NCBI RefSeq assembly: GCF_900111245.1
Contig: NZ_FOGO01000006.1
Coordinates: 124,001 to 188,000, forward strand
Direction of reading: 5' to 3'
Origin: Streptomyces qinglanensis
Lineage (GTDB): Bacteria; Actinomycetota; Actinomycetes; Streptomycetales; Streptomycetaceae
DNA: 64,000 bases
The notes beneath the pieces are model-generated. The model worked only from the letters and a program-made list of their open reading frames with translations. It searched no databases and was not told where the DNA came from. Made by a program: the position numbers and the translations under genes. Positions 52,486 to 60,053 of this stretch are shown here, one piece after another. Numbering within the stretch: the first letter of the stretch is position 1; every line of letters starts with the position of its first letter.

Positions 52486-53838
52486 ATGGTGCAGTCAGCA
52501 GCGTCCCGGGCGCGCACGCAGGCGCCGGGAGCGCTCCCCCAGGAACTGGCCTCCGTGATGTGGCCCGAACTCCCCGTCGTGGCCGAGGAGATGCTGCAGG
52601 AGATCGGCCGCGCCGTGCCCGAGTACCGGCCCCTGCTGGAGGGGGCGTACCGGACGGTGCTGCTGCACTGCGTGCGCCAGAACCTCTCCAGCTTCGTCGA
52701 ACTGGTCGCCGACCCCTCGGCCTCCACCGTCGAGCGAGATCAACTCTGCCGCAGATTGGGCCAGTTCGAGGCCCATGAGGGGCGCGGACTGCACTGCCTC
52801 CAGTCGGCGCTGCGGATCGGGGCCCGGGTGGGGCTGCGCCGCGCGACGACGGTGGGCACCCGGTACGACCTGCCCGCCTCCCTGATCGTCGCCTTCGCCG
52901 ACGCGGTGTTCGCCTACACGGACGTGATCGAGTCGCTGTGCCGCGAGGGCTACGTGGCCGCGAAGGGCGGCGGGGAGGACGCGTGGGAGTCGCAGCGGGG
53001 GCGGCTGCTGCGGCTGATCCTGGCCGGGGTGGCCGATGCCGGGGGCACGCGGCGCGGTTCCGGCGCGGCCGACGGGCAGCGTGCTGCGGCCGATCCGGGC
53101 CCCGCGCCGCCCTCTCCGCTGGCCGAACTGGCCCGCCGGGTCGGCTGGCGCATCCCGGAGCGGGTGACCCTGGTGGCGCTCAGCCCGGACGCCGGGCGGA
53201 ACGGGTTACGGCTGCCGGGTCGGCTGGACGATGACGTGCTGGCCGAACTCGGCGACCAACGGCCGCATCTGCTGGTGCCCGGCGAGATCGACGAGCCGCG
53301 CACGGCCATGCTGGAGGCCGCGCTGGCGGGCCGCCGCGCGGTGCTCGGGGTGACGGTGGAACTGGGCGGCGCGGCCGACTCGCTGCGCTGGGCGCGGCAG
53401 GCGCTCTCCCTCGTGGAGTCGGGCACCCTTCCGCAGACGGGGCTCACCCGCTGCGAGGACCATCTGGTGACGCTGTGGCTGATGGGCGACCCGGCGCTGG
53501 CCGAGCGGCTGGCCGTACGGCAGTTGGCTCCGCTCTCCGGGCTGACCCCGGGGCAGCAGCAGCGGCTGGTCGACACGCTGCACACCTGGCTGACGACACG
53601 GGGGACGGCGGCCCAGATGGCGGAGATCCTGCATCTGCACCCGCAGACGGTGCGCTACCGGATGCGGGCGCTCAAGCGCGTGCTCGGCGCCCAGCTCGGC
53701 GACCCCGACCAGCGGTTCGCGACCGAACTGGCGCTGCGCGCGCAGCATCTGCGGCGCCGGGCGGGCACCCGGCACCCGGGGGTCGCCCACGCGCAGGGCC
53801 GGGAGCCGGAACTGCCCCGGGGGCACGAGGGCGGCTGA
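52486..53838 (+). CDS. PucR/CdaR-like transcriptional regulator
   Basis: A 450-residue regulator. The N-terminal helical sensor region contains LPVVAEEMLQEIGRAVPEY and GRGLHCLQSALRIGARV. A middle GGDEF-like fold follows, and the C-terminal HTH_30 domain is TAAQMAEILHLHPQTVRYRMRAL. The ATG at 52486 is preferred because GGAAGG precedes it; an in-frame GTG is at 52471. It is divergent from the MCE operon and convergent with the secreted-protein gene at 53883. It is a good candidate to bind the three palindromes around it. Relatives control fatty-acid and purine metabolism genes, but its ligand is unknown. Confidence 0.83.
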   Translation: MVQSAASRARTQAPGALPQELASVMWPELPVVAEEMLQEIGRAVPEYRPLLEGAYRTVLLHCVRQNLSSFVELVADPSASTVERDQLCRRLGQFEAHEGRGLHCLQSALRIGARVGLRRATTVGTRYDLPASLIVAFADAVFAYTDVIESLCREGYVAAKGGGEDAWESQRGRLLRLILAGVADAGGTRRGSGAADGQRAAADPGPAPPSPLAELARRVGWRIPERVTLVALSPDAGRNGLRLPGRLDDDVLAELGDQRPHLLVPGEIDEPRTAMLEAALAGRRAVLGVTVELGGAADSLRWARQALSLVESGTLPQTGLTRCEDHLVTLWLMGDPALAERLAVRQLAPLSGLTPGQQQRLVDTLHTWLTTRGTAAQMAEILHLHPQTVRYRMRALKRVLGAQLGDPDQRFATELALRAQHLRRRAGTRHPGVAHAQGREPELPRGHEGG

Positions 53839-53882
53839 GGCCCCGGGGCAGCGGCGGAGCCGGGTCCTGCGCGATGCGGAGG

Positions 53883-54554
53883 TCAGGAGGCGGCGGGGGT
53901 GGGCGCGGACGCCTGGTCCAGGACGAGCGTGAGGGTGTTGCCGTCGCCCGGCACCATGCTGTTGATGACGGGGGTGGCCAGCAGGCAGTGCTCGAACTCG
54001 GGGACGGTGTAGGTCCCGCTCAGCTTGCCGCCCTTGAAGACGTTGAACCCGGGCTCGGAGTCCAGGTCGATGACCGCCGGGGTCTTCGTCTTGCAGTACG
54101 GCCCGACCGGGGTGGGGATGCCGCCGATCTTGAGGTGCTTCAGCCGCAGGGTCAGGTGCGAGGTGGTGCTGACCTCGCCGGTCCGCACGTCCAGTGTTCC
54201 GGTGGTGGGCTCTTCCTCGTTGAACTCCGTGGTGACGGTGACCGGGATGCCCAGCGCCCGGAAGGAGCCCGGCGCGTCCGGGAGCTGGGTCTGCGCGGTG
54301 AGCGCGCCGGTGGTCATGTCCGTCGAGGTCTTCAGGGTGCCGGGCCCCAGGGCCAGGTCGCTGCCGGTGCCGGCGAGATGGGTGGTGCCGGTGATCGGGT
54401 AGTCGAGGCGGACGGGTGCTGCGGCGGCTCCGGAGTCCGCGTGCGCGGCACCCGCGGCCAGGGCCGGAGCGATGCAGCCGAGGACGGCCGCGACGGCCAC
54501 GGTCGCGCGGCGCGCGGCGGAGCGGCGGGGGGATGCGGACAGCGTGCGTCTCAT
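53883..54554 (-). CDS. Secreted protein related to the C-terminal domain of the DUF6801 protein
   Basis: A 223-residue exported protein. A signal peptide ends near AGAAHADSG, followed by a beta-rich domain. Its C-terminal half matches the end of the 49684 product: C-K-T-K-T-P-A-V-I-D-L against C-R-T-A-R-P-V-E-L-E-L, FNVFKGGKLSGTYTVPEFEHC against YEVLKGGILRAKFEIPPFTGC, and the following GDGNTLTLV against GGGNYLKLV. AGGAG precedes the ATG at 54554. The gene carries its own TTAC-N6-GTAA site upstream and a hairpin in its leader. Function is unknown, but control and location tie it to the MCE system. Confidence 0.78.
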   Translation of the reverse strand: MRRTLSASPRRSAARRATVAVAAVLGCIAPALAAGAAHADSGAAAAPVRLDYPITGTTHLAGTGSDLALGPGTLKTSTDMTTGALTAQTQLPDAPGSFRALGIPVTVTTEFNEEEPTTGTLDVRTGEVSTTSHLTLRLKHLKIGGIPTPVGPYCKTKTPAVIDLDSEPGFNVFKGGKLSGTYTVPEFEHCLLATPVINSMVPGDGNTLTLVLDQASAPTPAAS

Positions 54555-54596
54555 ATCAGCTCCTGAAGGTCGAGGAACGCACTTACGCGCATGGGT

Positions 54597-54633
54597 GGAC
54601 CCCGTGGCCGACTCGGGACGGACCACGGGGTCC
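54597..54633. promoter_or_regulatory. Hairpin in the leader of the secreted-protein gene
   Basis: GGACCCCGTGG (54597-54607) and CCACGGGGTCC (54623-54633) form a perfect 11-bp stem with a 15-nt loop. It is 42 bp upstream of the reverse-strand ATG at 54554 and therefore probably in the 5' untranslated region. It could affect mRNA stability or attenuation. Confidence 0.55.
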
Positions 54634-54709
54634 GGGCCGCGGAATGCGGCCGAATATGACTCGCGAGCCATGGCGCCGACGGAATGGCGGCGCCCCGGTG
54701 GAATTGAAC

Positions 54710-54725
54710 GTTACGAGCGGGTAAC
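54710..54725. promoter_or_regulatory. TTAC-N6-GTAA palindrome, copy 2 (secreted protein)
   Basis: GTTAC and GTAAC surround GAGCGG. It lies 155 bp before the start of the 53883-54554 gene and has the same 5-6-5 layout as copies 1 and 3. Confidence 0.62.
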
Positions 54726-54922
54726 TGAGCATGCAACAGCCATTCCTTGATTTCTTTCGAAGCCTGGCGGCAAGGGATGTTTCTTGTCTGTGCCGACGCA
54801 ATGCCACGGCGGACTTCATCGAGGACTGAGCAGCAGGGGCTCGACCACCCCGCCTCGGCACCCCGGCCGCCGGACACCGCGGGCCGGGAGGGGGCGCGTT
54901 GTGTCCGGGGCATTGCATTCTC

Positions 54923-54938
54923 CTTACGCATCAGTAAG
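54923..54938. promoter_or_regulatory. TTAC-N6-GTAA palindrome, copy 3 (acyl-CoA ligase)
   Basis: CTTAC and GTAAG surround GCATCA, 71 bp before the acyl-CoA ligase ATG. It abuts a TTGACA at 54939-54944 that could be the -35 hexamer. Confidence 0.62.
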
Positions 54939-54939
54939 T

Positions 54940-54953
54940 TGACAGTCCTGTCA
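54940..54953. promoter_or_regulatory. Second palindrome in the acyl-CoA ligase promoter
   Basis: TGACAG and CTGTCA form perfect 6-bp arms around TC. The palindrome overlaps the TTGACA hexamer and directly follows copy 3 of the TTAC-N6-GTAA motif. It is a likely target for a different repressor, perhaps of TetR type. Confidence 0.5.
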
Positions 54954-55009
54954 CCAAGCGCGCACCGGCCCAGGCACCACCCCCGCACCCGCGAACAGGA
55001 GCCGAACAG

Positions 55010-56956
55010 ATGGGCGTCCGGAAGAACCTCAGGACCGCGAAACGCCGCAGCGACCTGGCAGCCCGCGGCCCGGTGGAGGTGATCGAGGAGAACGGCCGGA
55101 TCCGGGCGGCGCGGGCCGCGGCACTGGCTCCGCCGCCGACCACCGGGAGCCTCGCCGACCTGCCCTTCAGCAACGCAGCCGAGGCGCCCGAAGCGACCGT
55201 CGTGCGTCGCAGGACCGCGGACGGGTGGCTGCCCGTCTCCGCGGCCGCCTTCGCCCGCGAGGTCACCGACACGGCCAAGGGGCTGGTCGCGGCGGGGCTG
55301 GAGCCCGGGGCCCGGGTGGGCGTGATGTGCCGCACCCGCTACGAGTGGTGCGTCCTGGACTTCGCCGTCTGGGCCGCCGGAGGCCAGACCGTCCCCGTCT
55401 ACGCCACCTCCTCCGCCGAGCAGGTCGAATGGATCCTGCGCGACTCCGGCGCGGCCCACCTGTTCGTGGAGACGGCCGAGCACGCCGCCACGGTCGAACC
55501 CGCGCTCGCGGCGCAGGAGCCCCGGCCCCGGCTGTGGCGGATCGACCCCGCGGCGGACGACCGCCCGGCACTGGAGCAGCTCGCCGGACTGGGCCGGGAG
55601 ATCCCCGACGAGGAACTCACCCGCCGCCGTGCCGCACTCGGCCCCGGCACCGTCGCCACCCTCTGCTACACCTCGGGCACCACCGGCAGGCCCAAGGGCT
55701 GCGTCCTCAGCCACGGCAACCTGCACGCCGAGGCGGCCAACACCGTCGAACTGCTGCACCCGATCTTCAAGGAGGTCACGGGGCAGACCGCGGCCACGCT
55801 GCTCTTCCTGCCCCTCGCCCACATCCTCGGCCGGACCCTGCAGATCGCGTGCCTGACCGCGCGGATCGAGTTCGGACACTGCCCCAGCATCAAACCCGCC
55901 GAGCTGCGCCCCGAGATGCGCTCCTTCCGCCCGACGTTCCTCGTCGGCGTGCCCTACCTCTTCGAGAAGATCCACGACACCGGGCGGGAGACGGCCGAGC
56001 GGCTGGGCCGCGGCTCCTCCTTCGACCGCGCGGACCGGATCGCGGTGCGCTGCGGCGAGGCGGATCTGGCCCGCTTCCTGGGCACCGGCAAGGGCCCGGG
56101 GCCGGGCCTGCGGCTGGCCCGGGGCGTGTACGACCTGCTGGTCTACCGGCGGATCCGCCAGGAACTGGGCGGCAGGCTCCGCTACGCCATCAGCGGAGGT
56201 TCGCCCCTGGACCGCCGGCTGAACCTCTTCTTCCAGGGGGCCGGTATCGCCGTCTACGAGGGCTACGGCCTCACCGAGACCTCGGCGGCCGCCACCATCA
56301 CCCCGCCGCTCGCCCCGCGTCCCGGTACCGTCGGCCGCCCGGTCCCCGGCACCACCGTGCGCATCGCCGACGACGGCGAGATCCTCGTCAAGGGCGGCAT
56401 CGTCTTCGGCGGGTACCGCAACCGCCCCCGGGAGACCGCCGAGGTGCTGAACGACGGCTGGTTCGCCACCGGCGACCTGGGGACCCTGGACGAGGACGGC
56501 TATCTGACCGTCGTCGGCCGCAAGAAGGACATCCTCATCACCAGCGGAGGCAAGAACGTCTCCCCCGCACCGCTGGAGGACCGGCTGCGCAGCCGGCCGC
56601 CGGTCGCGCAGTGCATGGTCGTCGGCGACGGCCGCCGCTACGTGGCGGCACTGGTCACCCTCGACCCGGAGGCGGTCGCCCACTGGCTCCGGGTGCGCAA
56701 GCGGCCGTCCGGCACTCCGCTCGCCGCACTGTGCGAGGACCCCGGACTGGTCGCCGCCGTGCAGCGCGCCGTCGACCACGCGAACGAAGCCGTCTCGACG
56801 GCCGAGTCCATCCGCCGGTTCCGGATCGTCGAGGGCGAGTTCACCGAGGAGAACGGTCTGCTGACACCGTCGCTGAAGGTCAGACGCGCGGCGGTGGCCG
56901 CGGCCTACGCCGCCGACATCGACGCCCTCTACGCCCAGGACGGTCCGGGCCGCTGA
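55010..56956 (+). CDS. Long-chain acyl-CoA ligase (AMP-forming, FadD15-like)
   Basis: A 648-residue adenylate-forming enzyme that activates fatty acids to acyl-CoA using ATP. The phosphate-binding loop is YTSGTTGRPKG, the acyl/adenylate motif is EGYGLTETSAAATI, then GDLG and the C-terminal GRKKDILITSGGKNVSP hinge. It has the extended length and the internal LARFLGTGKGPGPG insertion typical of long-chain fatty-acid ligases. Start ATG at 55010. It lies beside the MCE locus and carries the same palindrome in its promoter. It probably activates imported acyl substrates for beta-oxidation or lipid synthesis. Confidence 0.88.
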   Translation: MGVRKNLRTAKRRSDLAARGPVEVIEENGRIRAARAAALAPPPTTGSLADLPFSNAAEAPEATVVRRRTADGWLPVSAAAFAREVTDTAKGLVAAGLEPGARVGVMCRTRYEWCVLDFAVWAAGGQTVPVYATSSAEQVEWILRDSGAAHLFVETAEHAATVEPALAAQEPRPRLWRIDPAADDRPALEQLAGLGREIPDEELTRRRAALGPGTVATLCYTSGTTGRPKGCVLSHGNLHAEAANTVELLHPIFKEVTGQTAATLLFLPLAHILGRTLQIACLTARIEFGHCPSIKPAELRPEMRSFRPTFLVGVPYLFEKIHDTGRETAERLGRGSSFDRADRIAVRCGEADLARFLGTGKGPGPGLRLARGVYDLLVYRRIRQELGGRLRYAISGGSPLDRRLNLFFQGAGIAVYEGYGLTETSAAATITPPLAPRPGTVGRPVPGTTVRIADDGEILVKGGIVFGGYRNRPRETAEVLNDGWFATGDLGTLDEDGYLTVVGRKKDILITSGGKNVSPAPLEDRLRSRPPVAQCMVVGDGRRYVAALVTLDPEAVAHWLRVRKRPSGTPLAALCEDPGLVAAVQRAVDHANEAVSTAESIRRFRIVEGEFTEENGLLTPSLKVRRAAVAAAYAADIDALYAQDGPGR

Positions 56957-56985
56957 CCTCCGGCCGCCGACATCCCCCGCGCCGG

Positions 56986-57020
56986 GCGAGCGGACCGGCC
57001 GCGGCGAGCGGACCGGCCGC
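56986..57020. repeat. 18-bp tandem duplication
   Basis: GCGAGCGGACCGGCCGCG occurs at 56986-57003 and again, one base shorter, at 57004-57020, in the convergent gap after the acyl-CoA ligase. It probably arose by slippage in GC-rich sequence. Confidence 0.6.
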
Positions 57021-57035
57021 CGGGGCGCCGGAGCC

Positions 57036-57078
57036 CCTGCGGGCCCCGGACCGCCCCGGACCGCCCGGGGCCCGCAGG
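57036..57078. terminator. Bidirectional terminator hairpin
   Basis: CCTGCGGGCCCCGG (57036-57049) and CCGGGGCCCGCAGG (57065-57078) form a perfect 14-bp stem with a 15-nt loop, between the tail-to-tail acyl-CoA ligase and acyl-CoA dehydrogenase genes. Confidence 0.82.
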
Positions 57079-57091
57079 CCCCCGGAGCCGG

Positions 57092-58279
57092 TCACGCCAT
57101 GGCGTCGATCCCGGTCAGCGCGCGGCCGATGAGCAGTTTCTGCACCTGGCTGGTGCCCTCGTACAGGGTGAGCACCCGGGCGTCCCGCAGGTACCTGCCC
57201 GCCGGGTACTCGTCGATGAAGCCGTAACCGCCGAAGGTCTGCAGGCAGTTGCCGCTGACCTGCACCGCCGTCTCGGAGGCGTGGTATTTGGCCACTGCCG
57301 CCTCGGTCGCGTACTGCTTGGGCGTGGCCCCCGCGTCCGCCAACTGCGCCACCTGCCGAGTGAGCAACCGGGCGGCTCGGATCGCCACCTCCGACTCGGC
57401 CAGCAGCTCCTGCACCAGTTGGAAGGCGGCGATCGGCCTGCCGAACTGCTCCCGCTCGGTGGCGTAGCCCACGGCCGCGTCCAGCGCGCCCTGGGCCAGG
57501 CCGACCGCGCCGGCCGCCACCGAGATCCGCCCCCGGGAGAGCGCGCCGAGCGCGATACCGAATCCCCTGCCGACCCCGCCCAGGCGCGCGGAGTCCGGCA
57601 CCCGCACCCCCTCGTAGGAGAGTTCGGCCGTGGCCTGGCCCCGCAGACCGAGCTTGCCGTGGATCGCGGTCGCGGTGAAGCCCGGCGCGTCGGTGGGGAC
57701 GAGGAACGCGGTGATGCCGTCCTCGGCGGTCCGCGCGAAGGTGAGGGCCACATCGGCGACGGTGCCGTTGGTGATGAACATCTTGGCGCCGTCGATGATC
57801 CAGTCGCCGCCCGGCCCGGTCCCGTCCGGGCCGCCGGGGGCGCGCCGGGCGCGGGTGCGCAGCGACCCGGCGTCCGAGCCGGTCTCCGGCTCGGTGAGTC
57901 CGAAGCAGCCCAGCGCCGTCCCGGCGGCCAGCCGCGGCAGCCACTCCTGCTTCTGCTCCTCGCTGCCGTGGGCGGCGATCGTCTTGGCGACGAGGCCGAG
58001 CGAGACGGAGACGATGCCGCGGACCGAGGAGTCACCGCGGCCCAGTTCCTCGGTCACCGCCGTGTAGGACAGCATGTCGGCCGGCACGCCGCCGTACGCC
58101 TCGGGCAGGGTGAGGCCGAGGAACCCGAGTTCGCCCAGCCGCCGCGGCATGCCGGGGTCCACCGCCTCCGCCCGGTCCCACTCCCGTGCGTGCGGTACGA
58201 CCTCCCGGTCGACGAAGTCCCGTGCCAGCGCACGGAAGTCCCGCTGCTCCTCGTGCAGCCCGAAGTCCCGCTGGTCCAT
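57092..58279 (-). CDS. Acyl-CoA dehydrogenase
   Basis: A 395-residue FAD enzyme that introduces the alpha-beta double bond in acyl-CoA. Family signatures are CFGLTEPETGSDAGS in the FAD region and LQTFGGYGFIDEYPAGRYLRD. The catalytic glutamate is in LYEGTSQVQKLLIGRAL near the C-terminus. A short insertion (RRAPGGPDGTGPGG) lies in the middle beta domain. The ATG at 58279 is chosen; an upstream extension to 58351 is low-complexity. It is 94 bp downstream of the hydroxyacyl-CoA dehydrogenase gene on the same strand and probably co-transcribed. Confidence 0.88.
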   Translation of the reverse strand: MDQRDFGLHEEQRDFRALARDFVDREVVPHAREWDRAEAVDPGMPRRLGELGFLGLTLPEAYGGVPADMLSYTAVTEELGRGDSSVRGIVSVSLGLVAKTIAAHGSEEQKQEWLPRLAAGTALGCFGLTEPETGSDAGSLRTRARRAPGGPDGTGPGGDWIIDGAKMFITNGTVADVALTFARTAEDGITAFLVPTDAPGFTATAIHGKLGLRGQATAELSYEGVRVPDSARLGGVGRGFGIALGALSRGRISVAAGAVGLAQGALDAAVGYATEREQFGRPIAAFQLVQELLAESEVAIRAARLLTRQVAQLADAGATPKQYATEAAVAKYHASETAVQVSGNCLQTFGGYGFIDEYPAGRYLRDARVLTLYEGTSQVQKLLIGRALTGIDAMA

Positions 58280-58373
58280 GCTCTCCCTCTCTGCTGCGCA
58301 CTCTCCTGCGAACCGTTTCCGCGAAGCGCCCGGCCCGCCCGGCCCGCCCACGTCCGCACCTGCCGGGTGCCGG

Positions 58374-59858
58374 TCATTCCGGCAGCCCCGGCATCGGGGT
58401 GCGCAGCGGCAGTCCCAGGTTCGCCCGGTGGGTGAGCCAAGGGGTGGGGCGGTAGCGGGGGTCGCCCGTCTCCTGCGCGAGCGCTCGGAGCAGGGACAGG
58501 ATCCGCGCCGAGCCCACGGTGTCGGCCCAGGCCAACGGCCCGTGCGGATAGCCGAGTCCGAGAGTGACGGCCGTGTCGATGTCGTCCGGGGCGGCGATGC
58601 CGCGCTCGGCGATCCCGGTGGCGACGTTCACGATCGAGGCGAGCAGCCGCTGCGCGACCGAACCCGCGGTGTCCCGTACGACACTCACCGCGTGCCCGTC
58701 CCGGGCCAGTACGGCCACCGCGTCCCGTACCGCCTCGCCGTCGGTCGCGGGCGTCACGGCCAGCACCCGGCGCGGGGTGCCCAGCGAGAGCGGGTCCACG
58801 CCCAGGGTGCGCTCGGCGGGCAGCCCGTCGGCGGCGACCGCGGCCGACACCGAGGTTCCCCAGGTAGGCACCAGTACCAGGGCGTCGGCGGCGGGTTCCC
58901 GCGGCGTGCCCAGCCCGGCGAGTCCGTCCCCGACCAGCCGTACGGCCCGCGCGGGGTCGCCGCCCTCGATCCGGGGCTCCGGCAGTCCGGGCCCCGGCTC
59001 GCCCTCGCCGTAGGAGTAGAAGCCGCGCGCGGACTTGCGCCCGTGGAGCCCGGCCGCGACCCGGTTGGCCGGGAGGTAGGAGGGCCGCAGCCGGTCGGCG
59101 TGCCGGAAGCCGTCCCAGACGGTGTCCATCACCGAGGCCGTGACGTCCAGGCCCGTCAGGTCCATGAGTTCGAACGGACCCATCCGCAGCCCGAGCACGT
59201 CGCGGGCGATGCGGTCGATCGCCGGGTGACCCGCGACGGACTCCTCCAGCAGCGCGAACGCCTCGGTCACCAGCCCGCGCCCGGCGTGGTTGACCAGGAA
59301 GCCCGGGGTGTCGGCCACGGTCACCGGGTGGTGCCCGGACTCGGCGACCAGCGCCGCGAGGAGCTCCGGCACGCCCTCGCGGGTGGCGGCGCCGGGCACC
59401 ACCTCGACGAGCCGCATCAGCGGGACCGGGTTGAAGAAGTGCAGCCCGGCGAGCCGGCCCGGATCGCCGAGCCGCGCACCGATCCGGGTGACGGAGAGCG
59501 AGGAGGTGTTGGTCGCGAAGACCGTCGAGGCGGGCAGCGCCCGCTCCAGGCCGGTGAACAGTTCGGCCTTGGTGCCGAGGTCCTCCAGCACCGCCTCGAT
59601 CACCAGCCCCGGAGCCTCGGCGCCGCCCGCGGCGTACGGCGACTCCAGTGCGACCAGGGCGGCCCCGGCGCGGTCGGCGTCCGCGCGGCCCATCCGCCCC
59701 TTCGCGGCGGCGCGCTCCAGCATGGCGCGGACGAAGGACACCGCCTCCGGCACCGCCTCGGGCCGCGCGTCGGCCAGTTCGACCGTGTGGCCGGCCGTCA
59801 CGGCCCACTGGGCGATGCCGCGCCCCATGGTGCCGGCTCCCACAATCCTGATCCGCAT
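58374..59858 (-). CDS. 3-hydroxyacyl-CoA dehydrogenase (two C-terminal domains)
   Basis: A 494-residue NAD-dependent dehydrogenase. The N-terminal NAD motif is IVGAGTMGRGIAQWAV and the catalytic His region is LHFFNPVPLMRLVEVV. Two successive 3HCDH C-terminal domains follow (around FLVNHAGRGLVTEAF and LLASIVNVATGIAERG), as in PaaH-like enzymes of about 500 residues. The ATG at 59858 follows an AGGGAG site; the frame extends upstream to 59906 without one. It is divergent from a LysR regulator and likely controlled by it. It would oxidise the 3-hydroxyacyl-CoA formed by an enoyl-CoA hydratase encoded elsewhere. Confidence 0.87.
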   Translation of the reverse strand: MRIRIVGAGTMGRGIAQWAVTAGHTVELADARPEAVPEAVSFVRAMLERAAAKGRMGRADADRAGAALVALESPYAAGGAEAPGLVIEAVLEDLGTKAELFTGLERALPASTVFATNTSSLSVTRIGARLGDPGRLAGLHFFNPVPLMRLVEVVPGAATREGVPELLAALVAESGHHPVTVADTPGFLVNHAGRGLVTEAFALLEESVAGHPAIDRIARDVLGLRMGPFELMDLTGLDVTASVMDTVWDGFRHADRLRPSYLPANRVAAGLHGRKSARGFYSYGEGEPGPGLPEPRIEGGDPARAVRLVGDGLAGLGTPREPAADALVLVPTWGTSVSAAVAADGLPAERTLGVDPLSLGTPRRVLAVTPATDGEAVRDAVAVLARDGHAVSVVRDTAGSVAQRLLASIVNVATGIAERGIAAPDDIDTAVTLGLGYPHGPLAWADTVGSARILSLLRALAQETGDPRYRPTPWLTHRANLGLPLRTPMPGLPE

Positions 59859-59906
59859 GAACGCTCCCTCTGCGCACTCCGCGGCGCCTACGCTGTCAGC
59901 GACCAT

Positions 59907-59958
59907 TGATCTGAGTCCACTGCCAAATTAGAGTCTTTTTAAGACGAGCAACAGATCA
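59907..59958. promoter_or_regulatory. Inverted repeats in the divergent LysR promoter region
   Basis: TGATCTG (59907-59913) and CAGATCA (59952-59958) are perfect 7-bp arms 38 bp apart. Between them GTCTTTTTAAGAC (59933-59945) forms a second, 5-3-5 palindrome in an unusually AT-rich patch. LysR proteins typically bind paired sites in such divergent regions. Confidence 0.5.
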
Positions 59959-60053
59959 GTGGCCCCTTCGCGGGGCCGATCCGCCCCCGCCCGGAGGGCT
60001 CTGCGACGCCCCGTCCCGGAACTCCCGCGGGCCCTCCCGGAAGTGAGCCCGCC

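Noticed and set aside
56957..57091. A mobile-element end suggested by the tandem duplication and the strong inverted repeat
   Set aside because: There is no transposase, no target duplication and no second copy in the window. A terminator plus slippage explains it.
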